A stretch of DNA of 64,000 nucleotides from contig JANQQF010000156.1 of assembly GCA_028285035.1 (NCBI GenBank), positions 85,162 to 149,161 of the forward strand, read 5' to 3'. The notes beneath the pieces are model-generated. The model was not told where the DNA came from. It ran no database searches and saw only the letters and a program-made list of their open reading frames with translations. Origin of the DNA: Phycisphaerae bacterium. GTDB taxonomy: Bacteria > Chloroflexota > Anaerolineae > 4572-78 > J111. Numbering within the stretch: the first letter of the stretch is position 1; every line of letters begins with the position of its first letter. This document shows positions 17,957-27,015 of this stretch, one piece after another. The translations under genes and the position numbers were made by a program.

Positions 17957-19222
17957 TTAATTTTCCAACAGGCGGCTCAGGGGTTTTCCATCACCAAACG
18001 GCCCAACCGCAGCCAGATTGTAAGCATTGGGCTGGATAATCTGTTGGGCAATAGCTTGAACATCTTCAATCGTGATTGCATCATAAATTTGCAATACATC
18101 TTCAAGGCTTTTGACCCGATTGAGCAACAGTGACTGCGTTGCAACCCAGGATGTTTGGCTAAAACTGTCTTCCAAGCCAAGCACGAGACGACCCTTGATA
18201 AATTCCTTAGCTTTATGCAGCTCAGCTTCTGGAATTGGTTCATCCCGCAACCGAAGCAGTTCTTCCTGAATGGCTTTTAAGGCCTCTGGGGCACGAGCCG
18301 GGTCCACCCCGGCATAGACAACCAAAACACCCGTATCTTGGAGTAAACTTAAGCCAGAGTCAACTGCATATGCCAAGCCACGCTCTTCACGTATATTTAA
18401 GAAGAGCCGTGAACTCATTCCCTCACCCAGAATTGTGTTCAAGACACTCAGCGCATATCGATTGGGATCTGTGCGCGATAGGGCGGGCAGAGCTAAACAC
18501 AAGTGCCCTTGCTCAATGACCCGATGTTCGATATGCCAGCGTGACTCAGTTTGACGCGCTGGAGCCGGGGAAAACTCCGGGGCGACACCAGGTTGCCAAT
18601 CGCCAAGTAATTGGGCGATTTCATCAATGGTCTGGGTTGGGTCAATCGCGCCGCCAATGCCAATCAACAGATTTTCGGGATGGTAGCCAGCCCGATAAAA
18701 ATCAACCAGTTGATCACGGTTCATCCCAGCTAAGCTTTCATGGGTCCCAGCCACATCTTGGCCTAAGGGGTGGTTGGGCCAGATGACGTGATCTAGAAGT
18801 AAGCTCACCCAGCTATCGGGGGCATCGTAGGTCATATTAATTTCTTCACCGATCACCATTCGCTCGCGATTAAAATCATCAGATTTGAAGAGGGGATTTC
18901 GGACCATATCGGTCAAAACGTCAAGGGCGGTGGCAGTTTGATGCGCGGCCACTTTGGCGTAGTAAACGGTTGTTTCTTGACTAGTATAGGCATTGGTTAA
19001 TCCACCCACCCCTTCAATCGTTTCCGCAATGAGACGAGCGTGCGGACGTCGAGCCGAACCTTTGAATAACATATGTTCAATGAAATGGGACATTCCAGAT
19101 TGTGAGGAAGATTCGTAGCGTGAACCGAGTTTCACAAAAATACCGAGGCTGACGGATTGAATATTGCCCAACGGCACCAACAAAATCCGAAGACCGTTGT
19201 CAAGAACCTGCTCTTGATACAT
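17957..19222 (-). CDS. M16 family zinc metallopeptidase (insulinase-like)
   Basis: A 421-residue single-unit M16 peptidase of the mitochondrial-processing-peptidase type. The inverted zinc motif HFIEH is at 46-50 and a downstream Glu is provided by GEEINM. The second half holds the usual GMSSRLFLNIREERGLAYAVDS segment, which contributes the substrate-binding Arg/Tyr. No signal peptide is seen, so it is likely cytoplasmic. It may clear peptides or signal-sequence fragments. In many bacteria such a gene pairs with an inactive partner; none is visible here. Confidence 0.93.
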   Translation of the reverse strand: MYQEQVLDNGLRILLVPLGNIQSVSLGIFVKLGSRYESSSQSGMSHFIEHMLFKGSARRPHARLIAETIEGVGGLTNAYTSQETTVYYAKVAAHQTATALDVLTDMVRNPLFKSDDFNRERMVIGEEINMTYDAPDSWVSLLLDHVIWPNHPLGQDVAGTHESLAGMNRDQLVDFYRAGYHPENLLIGIGGAIDPTQTIDEIAQLLGDWQPGVAPEFSPAPARQTESRWHIEHRVIEQGHLCLALPALSRTDPNRYALSVLNTILGEGMSSRLFLNIREERGLAYAVDSGLSLLQDTGVLVVYAGVDPARAPEALKAIQEELLRLRDEPIPEAELHKAKEFIKGRLVLGLEDSFSQTSWVATQSLLLNRVKSLEDVLQIYDAITIEDVQAIAQQIIQPNAYNLAAVGPFGDGKPLSRLLEN

Positions 19223-19233
19223 AAAAAGTCCTT

Positions 19234-19272
19234 CAAAAAAAAATTAGGCTGCGAACCATTCAGTCCGCAGCC
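19234..19272 (-). terminator. Rho-independent terminator of the LPTTG surface-protein gene
   Basis: GGCTGCG (19247-19253) pairs with CGCAGCC (19266-19272). On the minus strand the stem is followed by TAA and nine T. It ends transcription of the gene stopping at 19303. Confidence 0.85.
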
Positions 19273-19302
19273 CAGTAGATTATAAGAACTCTATGTAAAT
19301 GG

Positions 19303-20631
19303 TCAATTTTCAAGCGGACGACGTCGAGCCGAGGCTAGACCAAACGCCAGACAAATCACAATGAGCAAACTGAGGGAGATAAAGGTGGTGGGGCTTGTTT
19401 CTTGCTCGGGGGTGGCTGTATCCACAGGGATTGACTTGACGGGGGTGTCTTGGCCTGTTGTCGGCAGCAAAAATTCATCAGCTTGGCTGGTTTCTTCATC
19501 TTGTTCAACAATCTTGCCCGTGGTTGGCAGGAGAAACTCACTGGCACTATTGTCTTCAGACTCAGCCGCTGTCTCATCTTCGGCTACGGCGGTATCTTCG
19601 TCTGGCTCGGTAGTTGTGGTCGATGCATCTTCTTCAACGACGGTGACCGTTTCTTCTTCCTGCGTTTCAAAGCCAACTTCGGTCACATCTTCAGAAGGGG
19701 ATGTATCATCATTGGCTGAACTACTTTGCACCGCAGTGGTCACAGACACATTACTGCTTGACGAAAATGGCGTGATGCTACCATCGACATCAAAATCGAT
19801 GCGGGCTTGGTGAGCCGCGCTTTCACGATAGAATAAGGTGGCAACCATCTCGGTTTCGGTCACGGCCGTATCTTCGATGGCGCGCAGACTAACAAAGATT
19901 TGGGCTTCCTCCTCCGAGGTCAATTTTTCCAGATAGCCGACAACCACTTGACCGTCATCACCACCATTGATAATTTGGACAGAGGTATTCTCTTCATCTG
20001 TAGACATCGAAGCGTTGAGGGCAATCAATCCGTCTGGAACAGCCGTGGTCACCAGGACATTTGAAATATCATTTGGCAAATCATTTTGCACAGTTAGGGT
20101 CATTCGGGTGAATGCATCTGCGGCAACAGTTTGGTTTTGGGCTGAGATTTCAATGGTCGCCGGTGGTTCAATTTCCGAAACACTCGCCAACGCCACATTC
20201 GCCACAACGGGATAGTCACAACTCAAATAGACAACTGCATCCTGGATCGTTGGCTGCAGTGCATCACGACTAGCCCGAGGCACCTCTAGGGTAGCTAGAC
20301 CAACCCCCAACCCCCCAAACCCAAACTGGCCATCGGTCGCGCTCATCGCCGAAACTTCCCAGCTCCCTGAACTCAGCGTGGCAAGCACATCACCTTGCGG
20401 CCCATTCCCCCAATTGATGATTTGTCCCATCAACGCCCCACATTCCGAGGAAAGTTGCCCATCATCATCATCGTCATCAGCAGACGAGTCACCACCACTG
20501 TCAGGATTAACGGGCGGACGAGGGTCTTGAGCGGGCGGGGCAGCATAGGCGGTGGAGAGTGTGAGTGCGCCTATCAGTATACTCAAAACAATTATTCGGC
20601 TATAGGTTTTGAAAATTGTTGTTATATTCAT
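19303..20631 (-). CDS. Secreted surface protein with two LPTTG motifs and C-terminal anchor
   Basis: A 442-residue exported protein. It has a signal peptide with a likely cut after AYA (about residue 30), a PPAQDPRPP and poly-Asp linker, a carboxypeptidase regulatory-like domain (about 60-140), and a DUF11-like beta domain (about 155-280) typical of surface proteins. A Glu/Asp/Thr-rich stalk follows. LLPTTG appears twice (LPTTG at 368-372 and 389-393), then a hydrophobic segment and the basic tail RRR. This matches the parts of a sortase signal, although the last motif stands about 22 residues before the membrane segment, farther than usual. No sortase gene is in the window; plain membrane anchoring is the alternative. 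Confidence 0.75.
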   Translation of the reverse strand: MNITTIFKTYSRIIVLSILIGALTLSTAYAAPPAQDPRPPVNPDSGGDSSADDDDDDGQLSSECGALMGQIINWGNGPQGDVLATLSSGSWEVSAMSATDGQFGFGGLGVGLATLEVPRASRDALQPTIQDAVVYLSCDYPVVANVALASVSEIEPPATIEISAQNQTVAADAFTRMTLTVQNDLPNDISNVLVTTAVPDGLIALNASMSTDEENTSVQIINGGDDGQVVVGYLEKLTSEEEAQIFVSLRAIEDTAVTETEMVATLFYRESAAHQARIDFDVDGSITPFSSSSNVSVTTAVQSSSANDDTSPSEDVTEVGFETQEEETVTVVEEDASTTTTEPDEDTAVAEDETAAESEDNSASEFLLPTTGKIVEQDEETSQADEFLLPTTGQDTPVKSIPVDTATPEQETSPTTFISLSLLIVICLAFGLASARRRPLEN

Positions 20632-21131
20632 TGTATGACCTCTACATAAATATAATTTATTGGACCTATTCGTCGCGATACAATGTCATCAGTGTAGAGA
20701 TTTCTAATTCAATTTACAGCCCAATCTAAACGATGTTAAATTAACTATACATCATTATGTTACCACGCTAGAAATATTACGTCAATTAGATTGATTATTT
20801 AGCTGCTATCGTCAGGAGGAAGTTACGCGAAGATAAGGCAATTTATAGGTGGGGTGCTTCTTTATCCGGATCAAAAGCCTATTAGTCTTGTCATCTCCCG
20901 CAGTCACACCACCCAGACTATCGCGCTTAGGGTGACCACATTGAAGCCAAGGGGCAATTGGGTGTGCTCGCCACAAGTGAGGAGATGCAACAATTGTGGG
21001 CTGGGGGTTATAGATAAGGCAGACAAGCATCGTACAGTCAAAGCCAATGGGTCACGAGTAGTTTTCACATCCTCTTCTTCCATTTAGTTAGAAGGACTAG
21101 ATAACTGCCAAACAAATTAGTTTGATCATAT
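20632..21131. other. 500-bp intergenic region, no supported gene
   Basis: This gap lies between two divergent genes. Short open frames exist on both strands (for example 20854-21087 plus and 20812-21030 minus), but they overlap each other, have unnatural composition and lack ribosome sites. The left part is AT-rich and should hold the promoter of the LPTTG protein gene. I see no RNA gene or repeat. Confidence 0.5.
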
Positions 21132-21160
21132 TTGACGTAAATAAATCAACCATCTATAAT
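21132..21160 (+). promoter_or_regulatory. Strong sigma-70 promoter of the membrane protein/regulator pair
   Basis: TTGACG (21132-21137), exactly 17 bp, then a perfect TATAAT (21155-21160). It is the best promoter in the window. Its -10 box runs into the left arm of the adjacent 23-bp inverted repeat. Confidence 0.8.
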
Positions 21161-21204
21161 CTACGCAAACCAGTTTGTTATACAAACTGGTTTGCGTAGA
21201 TTAT
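21156..21204. promoter_or_regulatory. Perfect 23-bp inverted repeat, probable operator
   Basis: Arms at 21156-21178 and 21182-21204 are exact reverse complements around a 3-base centre. The repeat starts inside the -10 box and covers the transcription start, 26 bp before the membrane protein gene. A dimeric repressor bound here would block the promoter. The winged-helix gene of the same operon is the obvious candidate, by inference. As RNA it would form a very stable hairpin in the leader; no T run follows, so it is not a normal terminator. Confidence 0.7.
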
Positions 21205-21229
21205 ACAAGATTAAAATAAGGAAAATTCC

Positions 21230-21901
21230 ATGCCCTCTACCAAGCAATCGATAGAAATGAGCTTAAAACGATCTGAACAGCGTGCCCACCGTCATTGGTA
21301 TCAAGATGGGCTGGCCGAAATGGCCGTTGGAATTTACTTTCTGCTACTTGCTCTCCTCTTTTACACCGAATATGTTATAGAAGGAGCGAATATTAGTGCT
21401 CTTGGTTTGCCGCTGATTACGCTTGGGGGTATCTTCGGCATCGCCCCTATTGTACGGCGGGTGAAGGCTCACCTCACCTATCCACGCACGGGCTTTGTTC
21501 GATACAATGAGCCATCGGTCAGTCGGCGTTGGTTTGTCTTGACTCTAGGTTTAGTGATCGGTGTTGCGGTGGGCGTTTTAGTGGCAACAATACAACCCCT
21601 GACGGACATTGCCGAAGATTTGAATACACGTGGGGAGCAAATCATCTTTAATTGGTTGCCACTCGCCCAAGCGACCCTGTTAACAATTATTTTAGGGTTT
21701 ACGGCTTATCGTTTTAGTTTATTTCGTTACTATATCGTAGCTGCGATCTCGTTAGTGGCGGGAATTGTGGTTATGTCACTGGGCGATGTGTTGGGAACAG
21801 CGATATATCTCACCATTATGTTCCTAACCTTGGTTGCATCAGGACTAATCACCTTGCGAAATTTCTTACGTCAAACCCACTCCTATCAAGCGGATGTTTG
21901 A
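21230..21901 (+). CDS. Polytopic membrane protein cotranscribed with a winged-helix regulator
   Basis: A 223-residue integral membrane protein. A basic cytoplasmic N terminus (about 1-33, with an RAHRHWYQDGLAEMAVG motif) leads to about six hydrophobic segments in pairs (about 33-50, 57-75, 100-122, 145-165, 170-190, 195-212). GGAAA precedes the ATG. The stop codon lies next to the regulator start, so translation is coupled. I do not recognise a named family. Small membrane proteins paired with winged-helix regulators often act in stress or drug response, but nothing in this sequence proves that. Confidence 0.8.
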   Translation: MPSTKQSIEMSLKRSEQRAHRHWYQDGLAEMAVGIYFLLLALLFYTEYVIEGANISALGLPLITLGGIFGIAPIVRRVKAHLTYPRTGFVRYNEPSVSRRWFVLTLGLVIGVAVGVLVATIQPLTDIAEDLNTRGEQIIFNWLPLAQATLLTIILGFTAYRFSLFRYYIVAAISLVAGIVVMSLGDVLGTAIYLTIMFLTLVASGLITLRNFLRQTHSYQADV

Positions 21902-21903
21902 TA

Positions 21904-22215
21904 ATGAAGATCCATCCTAACGATATTACCAGCTTGAACCCCCTGATCCATCAGCCTACACGCCTGTTACTTTTGATCACCCTTTACCCCATAGAAAGCG
22001 CGGATTTCCTCTACCTGTTGCAAGAAACAGGATTGACAAAGGGGAACTTATCAACCCACCTTTCAAAGCTGGAGCAGGCAACCTATATCGAAACCGAAAA
22101 GACCTATCGGGGAAAAATACCGATGACGATTTATCGGCTAACAAAGAATGGACGTACCGCGTTTGACACCTACCGTAAACAATTACAGGCGTTAGCAGCG
22201 GCTCTACCCAAATGA
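21904..22215 (+). CDS. Winged-helix transcriptional regulator (HTH_34-like)
   Basis: A 103-residue DNA-binding protein. LIHQPTRLLLLITLYPIESADFLYLLQETGLTKGNLSTHLSKLEQATYIETEK contains a winged helix in which GLTKGNLSTHLSKLE is the recognition helix. The KTYRGKIPMTIYRLTKNGRTAF wing follows, as in MarR/ArsR-like small regulators of the winged-helix family PF13601. The ATG at 21904 gives the usual family start; a TTG at 21898 overlaps the previous stop. It probably represses its own promoter through the 23-bp inverted repeat (inference). No sensor domain or metal-binding Cys is present, so the signal is unknown. Confidence 0.88.
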   Translation: MKIHPNDITSLNPLIHQPTRLLLLITLYPIESADFLYLLQETGLTKGNLSTHLSKLEQATYIETEKTYRGKIPMTIYRLTKNGRTAFDTYRKQLQALAAALPK

Positions 22216-22226
22216 TCTAGGGTTCA

Positions 22227-23210
22227 TCATATCTGTGGCAAAATCACGGCCTTGATGAAACCTGTAGGCTTATCTTGCATAGCGGAGAAAGCGGTATCCA
22301 CCTCACCCAAGGGATAGAGGTGGGTGACGAGGGACGTCATATCTAATTTGCCGCTGGCAATGAGGTCGATGCCAGTTTTCATCCCGGCCATCATCACGGC
22401 ATTACGCCGCTCGTGGGCGTTGATCACATCAATAGCCTTCCAATTCCACAGACCAACATCAAGCGTTCTAAAGCCATTGGCGTGATAGCCCACGATTGAG
22501 AGGATGCCGTGCGCTTTGACCAGTTCGCCCGCCAAGGTTAAGCCTGGCTGTGAGCCGGACACCTCGAAGACAACATCAAAGCCCTGACCCAAATCTTTCC
22601 ATTCGGTCAGTTTATCCTGCGGTTTAACATCTTGAGGGCGCAACACGCGATCAGCCCCAAGGCCTTTGGCTTGCATCAAGGCATCTGAGCGGATATCAAT
22701 GGCCACAACTTCTTTGGGACTACGTAGTTTGATCAACTGCAACAGGATCAGGCCCATAAACCCACAGCCCACAATAGCTACTCGGTCGGCCAATTGAATA
22801 GAGGTGCGTTCAATGGCGCTGATTAAACAGGCAATGGGTTCGCCTAAGGCTTCGGGAAAGTTAACATTTGGGGCAAGCGGCACCACCCGCTCCATCGGAG
22901 CCACAACATATTGGGCAAAGGCTTGGCTAATGCCGTGGGTAAAGTAGCCGCGTTGGGTGGGCAACACCGTCACCGCTTGCCCTACTTGAAGCGAGTCGAC
23001 TTGATTTCCTACCTGCTCAATGACCCCGCTGGGTTCGTGCCCCATAATCTGAGGATAATCAACATCCGACTCCCCAGCCCAGCTATGAAATTCAGAGAAA
23101 CATACCCCACACGCCTCAACCCGCACAAGTACATCCTGCGCCCCTACCGTCGGCAGCGGCACCTCTCTAATTTCAGATTGTTTTGGCCCGATTAAAACGC
23201 TGGCTTTCAC
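22227..23210 (-). CDS. Zinc-type medium-chain alcohol/polyol dehydrogenase
   Basis: A 327-residue MDR-family dehydrogenase with a GTG start behind AAGGAG. Catalytic-zinc residues fit CGVCFSEFHSW and GHEPSGVIEQVG; the NAD(P) fold is at about 165-190 (VAIVGCGFMGLILLQ) with an acidic residue after beta 2 (AIDIRSD), suggesting NAD. The four-Cys lobe that binds structural zinc in many relatives is missing. It follows the sugar ABC transporter genes on the same strand, so sugar or polyol oxidation is likely. A foldback repeat lies between, and cotranscription is not certain. Confidence 0.87.
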   Translation of the reverse strand: MKASVLIGPKQSEIREVPLPTVGAQDVLVRVEACGVCFSEFHSWAGESDVDYPQIMGHEPSGVIEQVGNQVDSLQVGQAVTVLPTQRGYFTHGISQAFAQYVVAPMERVVPLAPNVNFPEALGEPIACLISAIERTSIQLADRVAIVGCGFMGLILLQLIKLRSPKEVVAIDIRSDALMQAKGLGADRVLRPQDVKPQDKLTEWKDLGQGFDVVFEVSGSQPGLTLAGELVKAHGILSIVGYHANGFRTLDVGLWNWKAIDVINAHERRNAVMMAGMKTGIDLIASGKLDMTSLVTHLYPLGEVDTAFSAMQDKPTGFIKAVILPQI

Positions 23211-23270
23211 GGATGGAGCCTCCTTGTGGGTGAGGTGAATGAATGATAAAGCAGGTTAATGTGACAAAAT

Positions 23271-23372
23271 AGGCAACACTAGTGCGTAGTACGTAGTGCG
23301 TAGAATGTCGCTCACATTTCACACGCTACGCACTATGCACTATGTGGCCTCAAGCCTCAATAATTGTTGCCT
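23271..23372. repeat. Foldback element with short GTAGTGC-type words and 8-bp outer arms
   Basis: Outer arms AGGCAACA (23271-23278) and TGTTGCCT (23365-23372) enclose words built on GTGCGTAGT and their inverted forms (CTACGCACTATGCACTATG). The whole can fold into one long hairpin of about 100 bases. It lies between the ABC permease and dehydrogenase genes and has no coding frame. Confidence 0.65.
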
Positions 23373-23410
23373 AATCATTTCGTTTATAATGACTAATTCA
23401 TTCCTGTTGA

Positions 23411-24268
23411 CTACATCCCCGCTGTCGAACCTGCGGCGACGCCTTTGACAAATTCACGTTGGAAAATAATGTAGACGATTAGGACGGGGATGGAGTGCAT
23501 CATGGCCCCAGCTGCGGTCAGGGCGTAGTCGGTGGTGTAACGACCTTGGTAGAAGGTAATGCCAACGGAGAGGGTACGCAGTGAGTCGTTTTGTAGGAAA
23601 ATAAGCGGCACCAAAAGTTCACCCCAGCTCCACATAAAAATGAAGACAGCCAGTGAAGCAATGGCGGGTTTTGCCATCGGCATCATGATATACCATAACA
23701 CTTGCCACTCATTGCAGCCATCGATCCGAGCCGCATCGGAAATTTCACTGGGCAACCCAATAAAAAAGCTCCGTAAGAGATATACGCCAAATGACATATA
23801 CAGGCCCGACAGCACCAAAACGACCCCAGATAAAGTATTCAGTAGCTCAAGATTTCGTAGAACAGAGTAGATGGGTAGCAGAATCCCGTGGTAGGGGATG
23901 GTTAACCCGAGCAGAAAGAAGATGGTGATTAATCGTTCACCGGGCAATGATAACATGCTTAAGGCATAACCGCCCATCACAGAGGTAATGATCACGATAA
24001 TGACGGTCAGGCTGGAAATTATGAGGGAGTTCTTGGCGTATGTGCTAAAATTGGCCACATTCCAGGCCTCAACCATATTTTGCCAGCGAAACTCAGTGGG
24101 TAAAGCAAATGGACCCAACTCGGCAATTTCAAGATTAGTTTTAAATGCAGAACTCAAAATGAGAGACAAAGGGCCAAAAGCCAGAACAACAAATAAAATC
24201 AAAAAACCATAAATTAAGATGCGGCTGGCAAAAGCCGAGGGGCGTAGTTTTGCCGGGAGAATCGTCAT
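23411..24268 (-). CDS. Carbohydrate ABC transporter permease, MalG-type
   Basis: A 285-residue inner-membrane permease with about six membrane segments. The cytoplasmic EAA loop that docks on the ATPase is seen as EISDAARIDGCNEWQVLWYIMMPMAKPAI, the family signature. It begins 2 bp downstream of the partner permease gene and forms a heterodimeric channel with it for sugar import. No ATP-binding subunit is encoded in the window, so a shared MsmK/UgpC-type ATPase elsewhere is expected. Confidence 0.95.
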   Translation of the reverse strand: MTILPAKLRPSAFASRILIYGFLILFVVLAFGPLSLILSSAFKTNLEIAELGPFALPTEFRWQNMVEAWNVANFSTYAKNSLIISSLTVIIVIITSVMGGYALSMLSLPGERLITIFFLLGLTIPYHGILLPIYSVLRNLELLNTLSGVVLVLSGLYMSFGVYLLRSFFIGLPSEISDAARIDGCNEWQVLWYIMMPMAKPAIASLAVFIFMWSWGELLVPLIFLQNDSLRTLSVGITFYQGRYTTDYALTAAGAMMHSIPVLIVYIIFQREFVKGVAAGSTAGM

Positions 24269-24270
24269 AA

Positions 24271-25197
24271 TTAGTCCTGCCTTTCTCGATAGACCAGCAC
24301 CACGGTGGTACTGATAAAAATAATCGCTGTTAAAATAATGCCGACTGCTGAGGCGTGCCCAAAGTTAAATTCGCTAAAGCCCATCTGATACAGTAAATGC
24401 CCAAGCACTTCGGTTTGATCAAAAGGCCCACCCCGAGTCATCACCCGCACAATATCGAAAATCTTGAAGGCAATGATAATAGCCAACAGCAACATAAAGG
24501 TTAGCTCTTGCTTGATCATGGGTACCGTGATGTTTCGCATCTCTTGCCACATATTAGCCCCATCCACCTTGGCTGCATCATAAAGTTCTGAGGGGATTTT
24601 CTGCATCGCCGCCAGAAAGATAACCAAGAAGAAAGGAATTTCTCGCCAAACCCCGGTTAAGATCAGGGCAGACAGCGCAGTATTAGGATTGCCAAGCCAA
24701 GGCTGGGTCCAAGCATCAAGACCCACACTCTGGAGAATAACGTTCAACGCCCCCCAACGTGGCTGGAAAATCCAGATGAAGGCTAGCCCTACCACCACCG
24801 GCGAGAGGGTTTGGGGGACAAAGAGTAGGCTGCGATAAATGTTTCGCCCTCGAACCTTACCCCGAGCCAAAACTTCCGCTAGCAAGAAACCGATTATTAA
24901 AGGTAAGACAATCGTGCCTACGGCCCACAAGATGTTATTCAGAAGTGCAATCCAAAATCGATCATCTTGAAAGACACCGATAAAGTTGGCGATACCAACC
25001 CACGCCTGCTCTGGGTCAAGCCCTCGCTCGGCAATGAAGAAGGGCATCCGCAGCATCTCCAGAAAGGGATAGACCACAAATAAAATGTAAAGTGTTAGCG
25101 CGGGAAGAAGGAAAAGATAACCCACTCCCTGGCGGATTATTGTGCGTCTGAATTTTGTTTGACGAGAGGTAGATACAGCTGGCTTAGCAATACTCAT
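24271..25197 (-). CDS. Carbohydrate ABC transporter permease, MalF/UgpA-type
   Basis: A 308-residue permease with an N-terminal cytoplasmic stretch, about six membrane segments and the EAA loop ELYDAAKVDGANMWQEMRNITVPMI. The first segment (LFLLPALTLYILFVVYPFLEML) is typical of the CUT1 sugar transporter family. GGAGCG precedes the start. It lies between the binding-protein gene (143-bp gap with a GC-rich hairpin) and the second permease gene (2-bp gap). Confidence 0.95.
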   Translation of the reverse strand: MSIAKPAVSTSRQTKFRRTIIRQGVGYLFLLPALTLYILFVVYPFLEMLRMPFFIAERGLDPEQAWVGIANFIGVFQDDRFWIALLNNILWAVGTIVLPLIIGFLLAEVLARGKVRGRNIYRSLLFVPQTLSPVVVGLAFIWIFQPRWGALNVILQSVGLDAWTQPWLGNPNTALSALILTGVWREIPFFLVIFLAAMQKIPSELYDAAKVDGANMWQEMRNITVPMIKQELTFMLLLAIIIAFKIFDIVRVMTRGGPFDQTEVLGHLLYQMGFSEFNFGHASAVGIILTAIIFISTTVVLVYRERQD

Positions 25198-25269
25198 AGC
25201 TCGCTCCTTTTATAAGGATAGATTGGAGACTCGATTTCATAACGAAAATTTTCCCTCCGCAAGGAGAGG

Positions 25270-25304
25270 CCCCTCCACCCTTTCCCGGCGGGAGGGTGGA
25301 GGGG
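25270..25304. repeat. GC-rich palindromic repeat between binding protein and permease genes
   Basis: CCCCTCCACCCT (25270-25281) pairs perfectly with AGGGTGGAGGGG (25293-25304) around a CCC-GGC-GGG core. The composition is very close to the palindromic repeats found inside the pfaC-like gene. In the transcript it would form a strong hairpin after the binding-protein gene. In ABC operons such a hairpin often keeps binding-protein mRNA more abundant; that role is inferred. Confidence 0.75.
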
Positions 25305-25340
25305 TAGCGATTCATAAAGCCAATCGAGCTCAGAAACTCA

Positions 25341-26708
25341 TTAACGTGTTGTCCGTGCTTCCTCTTGAGCCTCAGCCGCACCTTCGGCGAATTCTTCTGG
25401 TGAGATCGCATCGGCGAGCAACGCTTGCCAGCCAGAGCCCATATAATCAATAAAAATGGGATCTGACATATAGCCAATCCAGTAGCCCAATCCCTCACCA
25501 TTGGTCGAGACGTCCTCGATGGCTTGGGCGGCTTCGAGTAGGAGCGGGTGTCCACCGGCCGCTTCAATATCAAAGGCCACGGATGGGAGTTGACCATCCT
25601 GCAAGAATTCGGCATTGGCGATGTCAGAGAATACCATAAAATCGAGGAAGGTCAGGGCGGCGTCAACCTTATCGGTATCGTTGTTGATAAACCAAGTTGA
25701 GCTAATCCCCCCTTCGGCCTGAGGCGGCAGGTTTGCCGGATCTTTTTCGGGGAAGCGGACAAATCTGGCGGTAAACTCAGCATCGATGATATCGCCTGCG
25801 CCCCAAGATCCATCAATCCGCATCAAAGATCGACCGGCTAAGAAATCATTGGTCGCATCTTGATAAGCAATGGCCGACACATCTTCAGGGTAGAAGCCAT
25901 ATTCCGTCACCCACTTTTGACATTCAGCCGCAGCCTCGACCATTTTGGGGTCGGTCCAGGAGCCTTCACCCTCAAGTAATTCGGCCTGACCAATAGTCTC
26001 CAAGGGGGCAATCGCGTGGACCATCACCCCGCAATAATGTGAGGCTGGCCAGACATCCAAACCACCCACGGCAAAGGGAATCAGGCCCTCTTCTTTGGCT
26101 CGTTCAGCGGCGGCAATCATATTGTCCCAACTGTTGGGTGGCTCCAAACCAAACTCTTCAAATAAATCAGCATTATAGAAGATTCCCACAATCTCGCTAT
26201 AGCCACCAACCCCATACTTTCGATCATTGTAGGTGGTTTTATCCTGCGCCCACTGGAACATCTTTTCCTCCCAGCCTCGTTCCTTGAATGCATCGGTTAA
26301 GTCCATTGCAAAATTTTCTTCAATGACAGCCCCTAAGTAGGCTGCACTAGCATCATAATAAACTACGTCCGGTCCCTCACCTGCGGGAAAGGCAGCGGTA
26401 ACAGCAGTTTGCAAATCCTCAGCGGTGAAGGCGGTATCATCAATTTTTATATGGGGATTGATTTCCTGGAAGATACGCTTGAGGTCGGTCCAAGGGCCAC
26501 CTTCAACACCAGCAAATTGATGCCAGACCGTCAACGTTACCTCTTCTGGACCCTCGGGGGTTACTTCCACAACAACTTCTTTTTCGACTTCAACCTCGAC
26601 GGTCTCAACAATGACCTGAGGCTCTGCGGCTTGACAGGCGCTGAGAATAAGCGCCCCCAACAGTAAAAATAACAATCCAACAATGACTTTAAAGTGCTTG
26701 TTCAGCAT
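25341..26708 (-). CDS. Sugar ABC transporter substrate-binding lipoprotein
   Basis: A 455-residue extracellular binding protein. The start at 26708 has AGGAGG at ideal spacing; an upstream in-frame ATG at 26849 would add 47 unsupported residues. The signal peptide ends with the lipobox LSAC, so Cys25 would carry the lipid anchor. A Val/Glu linker follows (about 32-50), a form common in Chloroflexota binding proteins. The mature part (LTVWHQFAG, then PDVVYYDASAAYLG and GRSLMRIDGSWGAGDI) belongs to the CUT1 sugar-binding family. First gene of the transporter operon; the sugar is unknown. Confidence 0.94.
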   Translation of the reverse strand: MLNKHFKVIVGLLFLLLGALILSACQAAEPQVIVETVEVEVEKEVVVEVTPEGPEEVTLTVWHQFAGVEGGPWTDLKRIFQEINPHIKIDDTAFTAEDLQTAVTAAFPAGEGPDVVYYDASAAYLGAVIEENFAMDLTDAFKERGWEEKMFQWAQDKTTYNDRKYGVGGYSEIVGIFYNADLFEEFGLEPPNSWDNMIAAAERAKEEGLIPFAVGGLDVWPASHYCGVMVHAIAPLETIGQAELLEGEGSWTDPKMVEAAAECQKWVTEYGFYPEDVSAIAYQDATNDFLAGRSLMRIDGSWGAGDIIDAEFTARFVRFPEKDPANLPPQAEGGISSTWFINNDTDKVDAALTFLDFMVFSDIANAEFLQDGQLPSVAFDIEAAGGHPLLLEAAQAIEDVSTNGEGLGYWIGYMSDPIFIDYMGSGWQALLADAISPEEFAEGAAEAQEEARTTR

Positions 26709-27015
26709 ATTCGTCCTCCTTGACATCTCAATGATAGCAGGTACACTACAGTCCTGCGAAATAAAATTTGGCAAACTTGGGTGTTCGTGCCGGAACTCCT
26801 TAGTTGCAAAAAGCTGACCAAATTTACTAACCAACATGTACGCCTTCATCTGACGACTGATTATAGTTCGCCAAAATCTTTTCTAAATTACACCTCCTTA
26901 AACCATCCAATTCAATATGAATATCTTTACACCTTAAACTATAACAAAAATTTGTAGCGTTAGGCGTAAAATTCCGCCAACGAGACGACATGTACACGAC
27001 ATAAAGGCTGAAATT
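26709..27015. other. 307-bp divergent promoter region
   Basis: This lies between the binding-protein gene (minus) and the response-regulator gene (plus). It is AT-rich and must hold both promoters, but I could not assign clear -35/-10 pairs. Small hairpins such as GGCG-CGCC near 26,964-26,977 could be operator sites. No gene is supported here. Confidence 0.45.

Noticed and set aside
20854..21087. Small gene in the 20.6-21.1 kb gap
   Set aside because: A frame on the other strand overlaps it, there is no ribosome site, and the peptide looks random.
25184..25615. 143-codon frame on the minus strand overlapping the binding protein end
   Set aside because: It overlaps the lipoprotein gene in another frame and has no recognisable sequence.
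22227..26708. Complete sugar transporter and catabolic operon
   Set aside because: No ATPase, kinase or isomerase gene is present, so only transport plus one dehydrogenase can be claimed.
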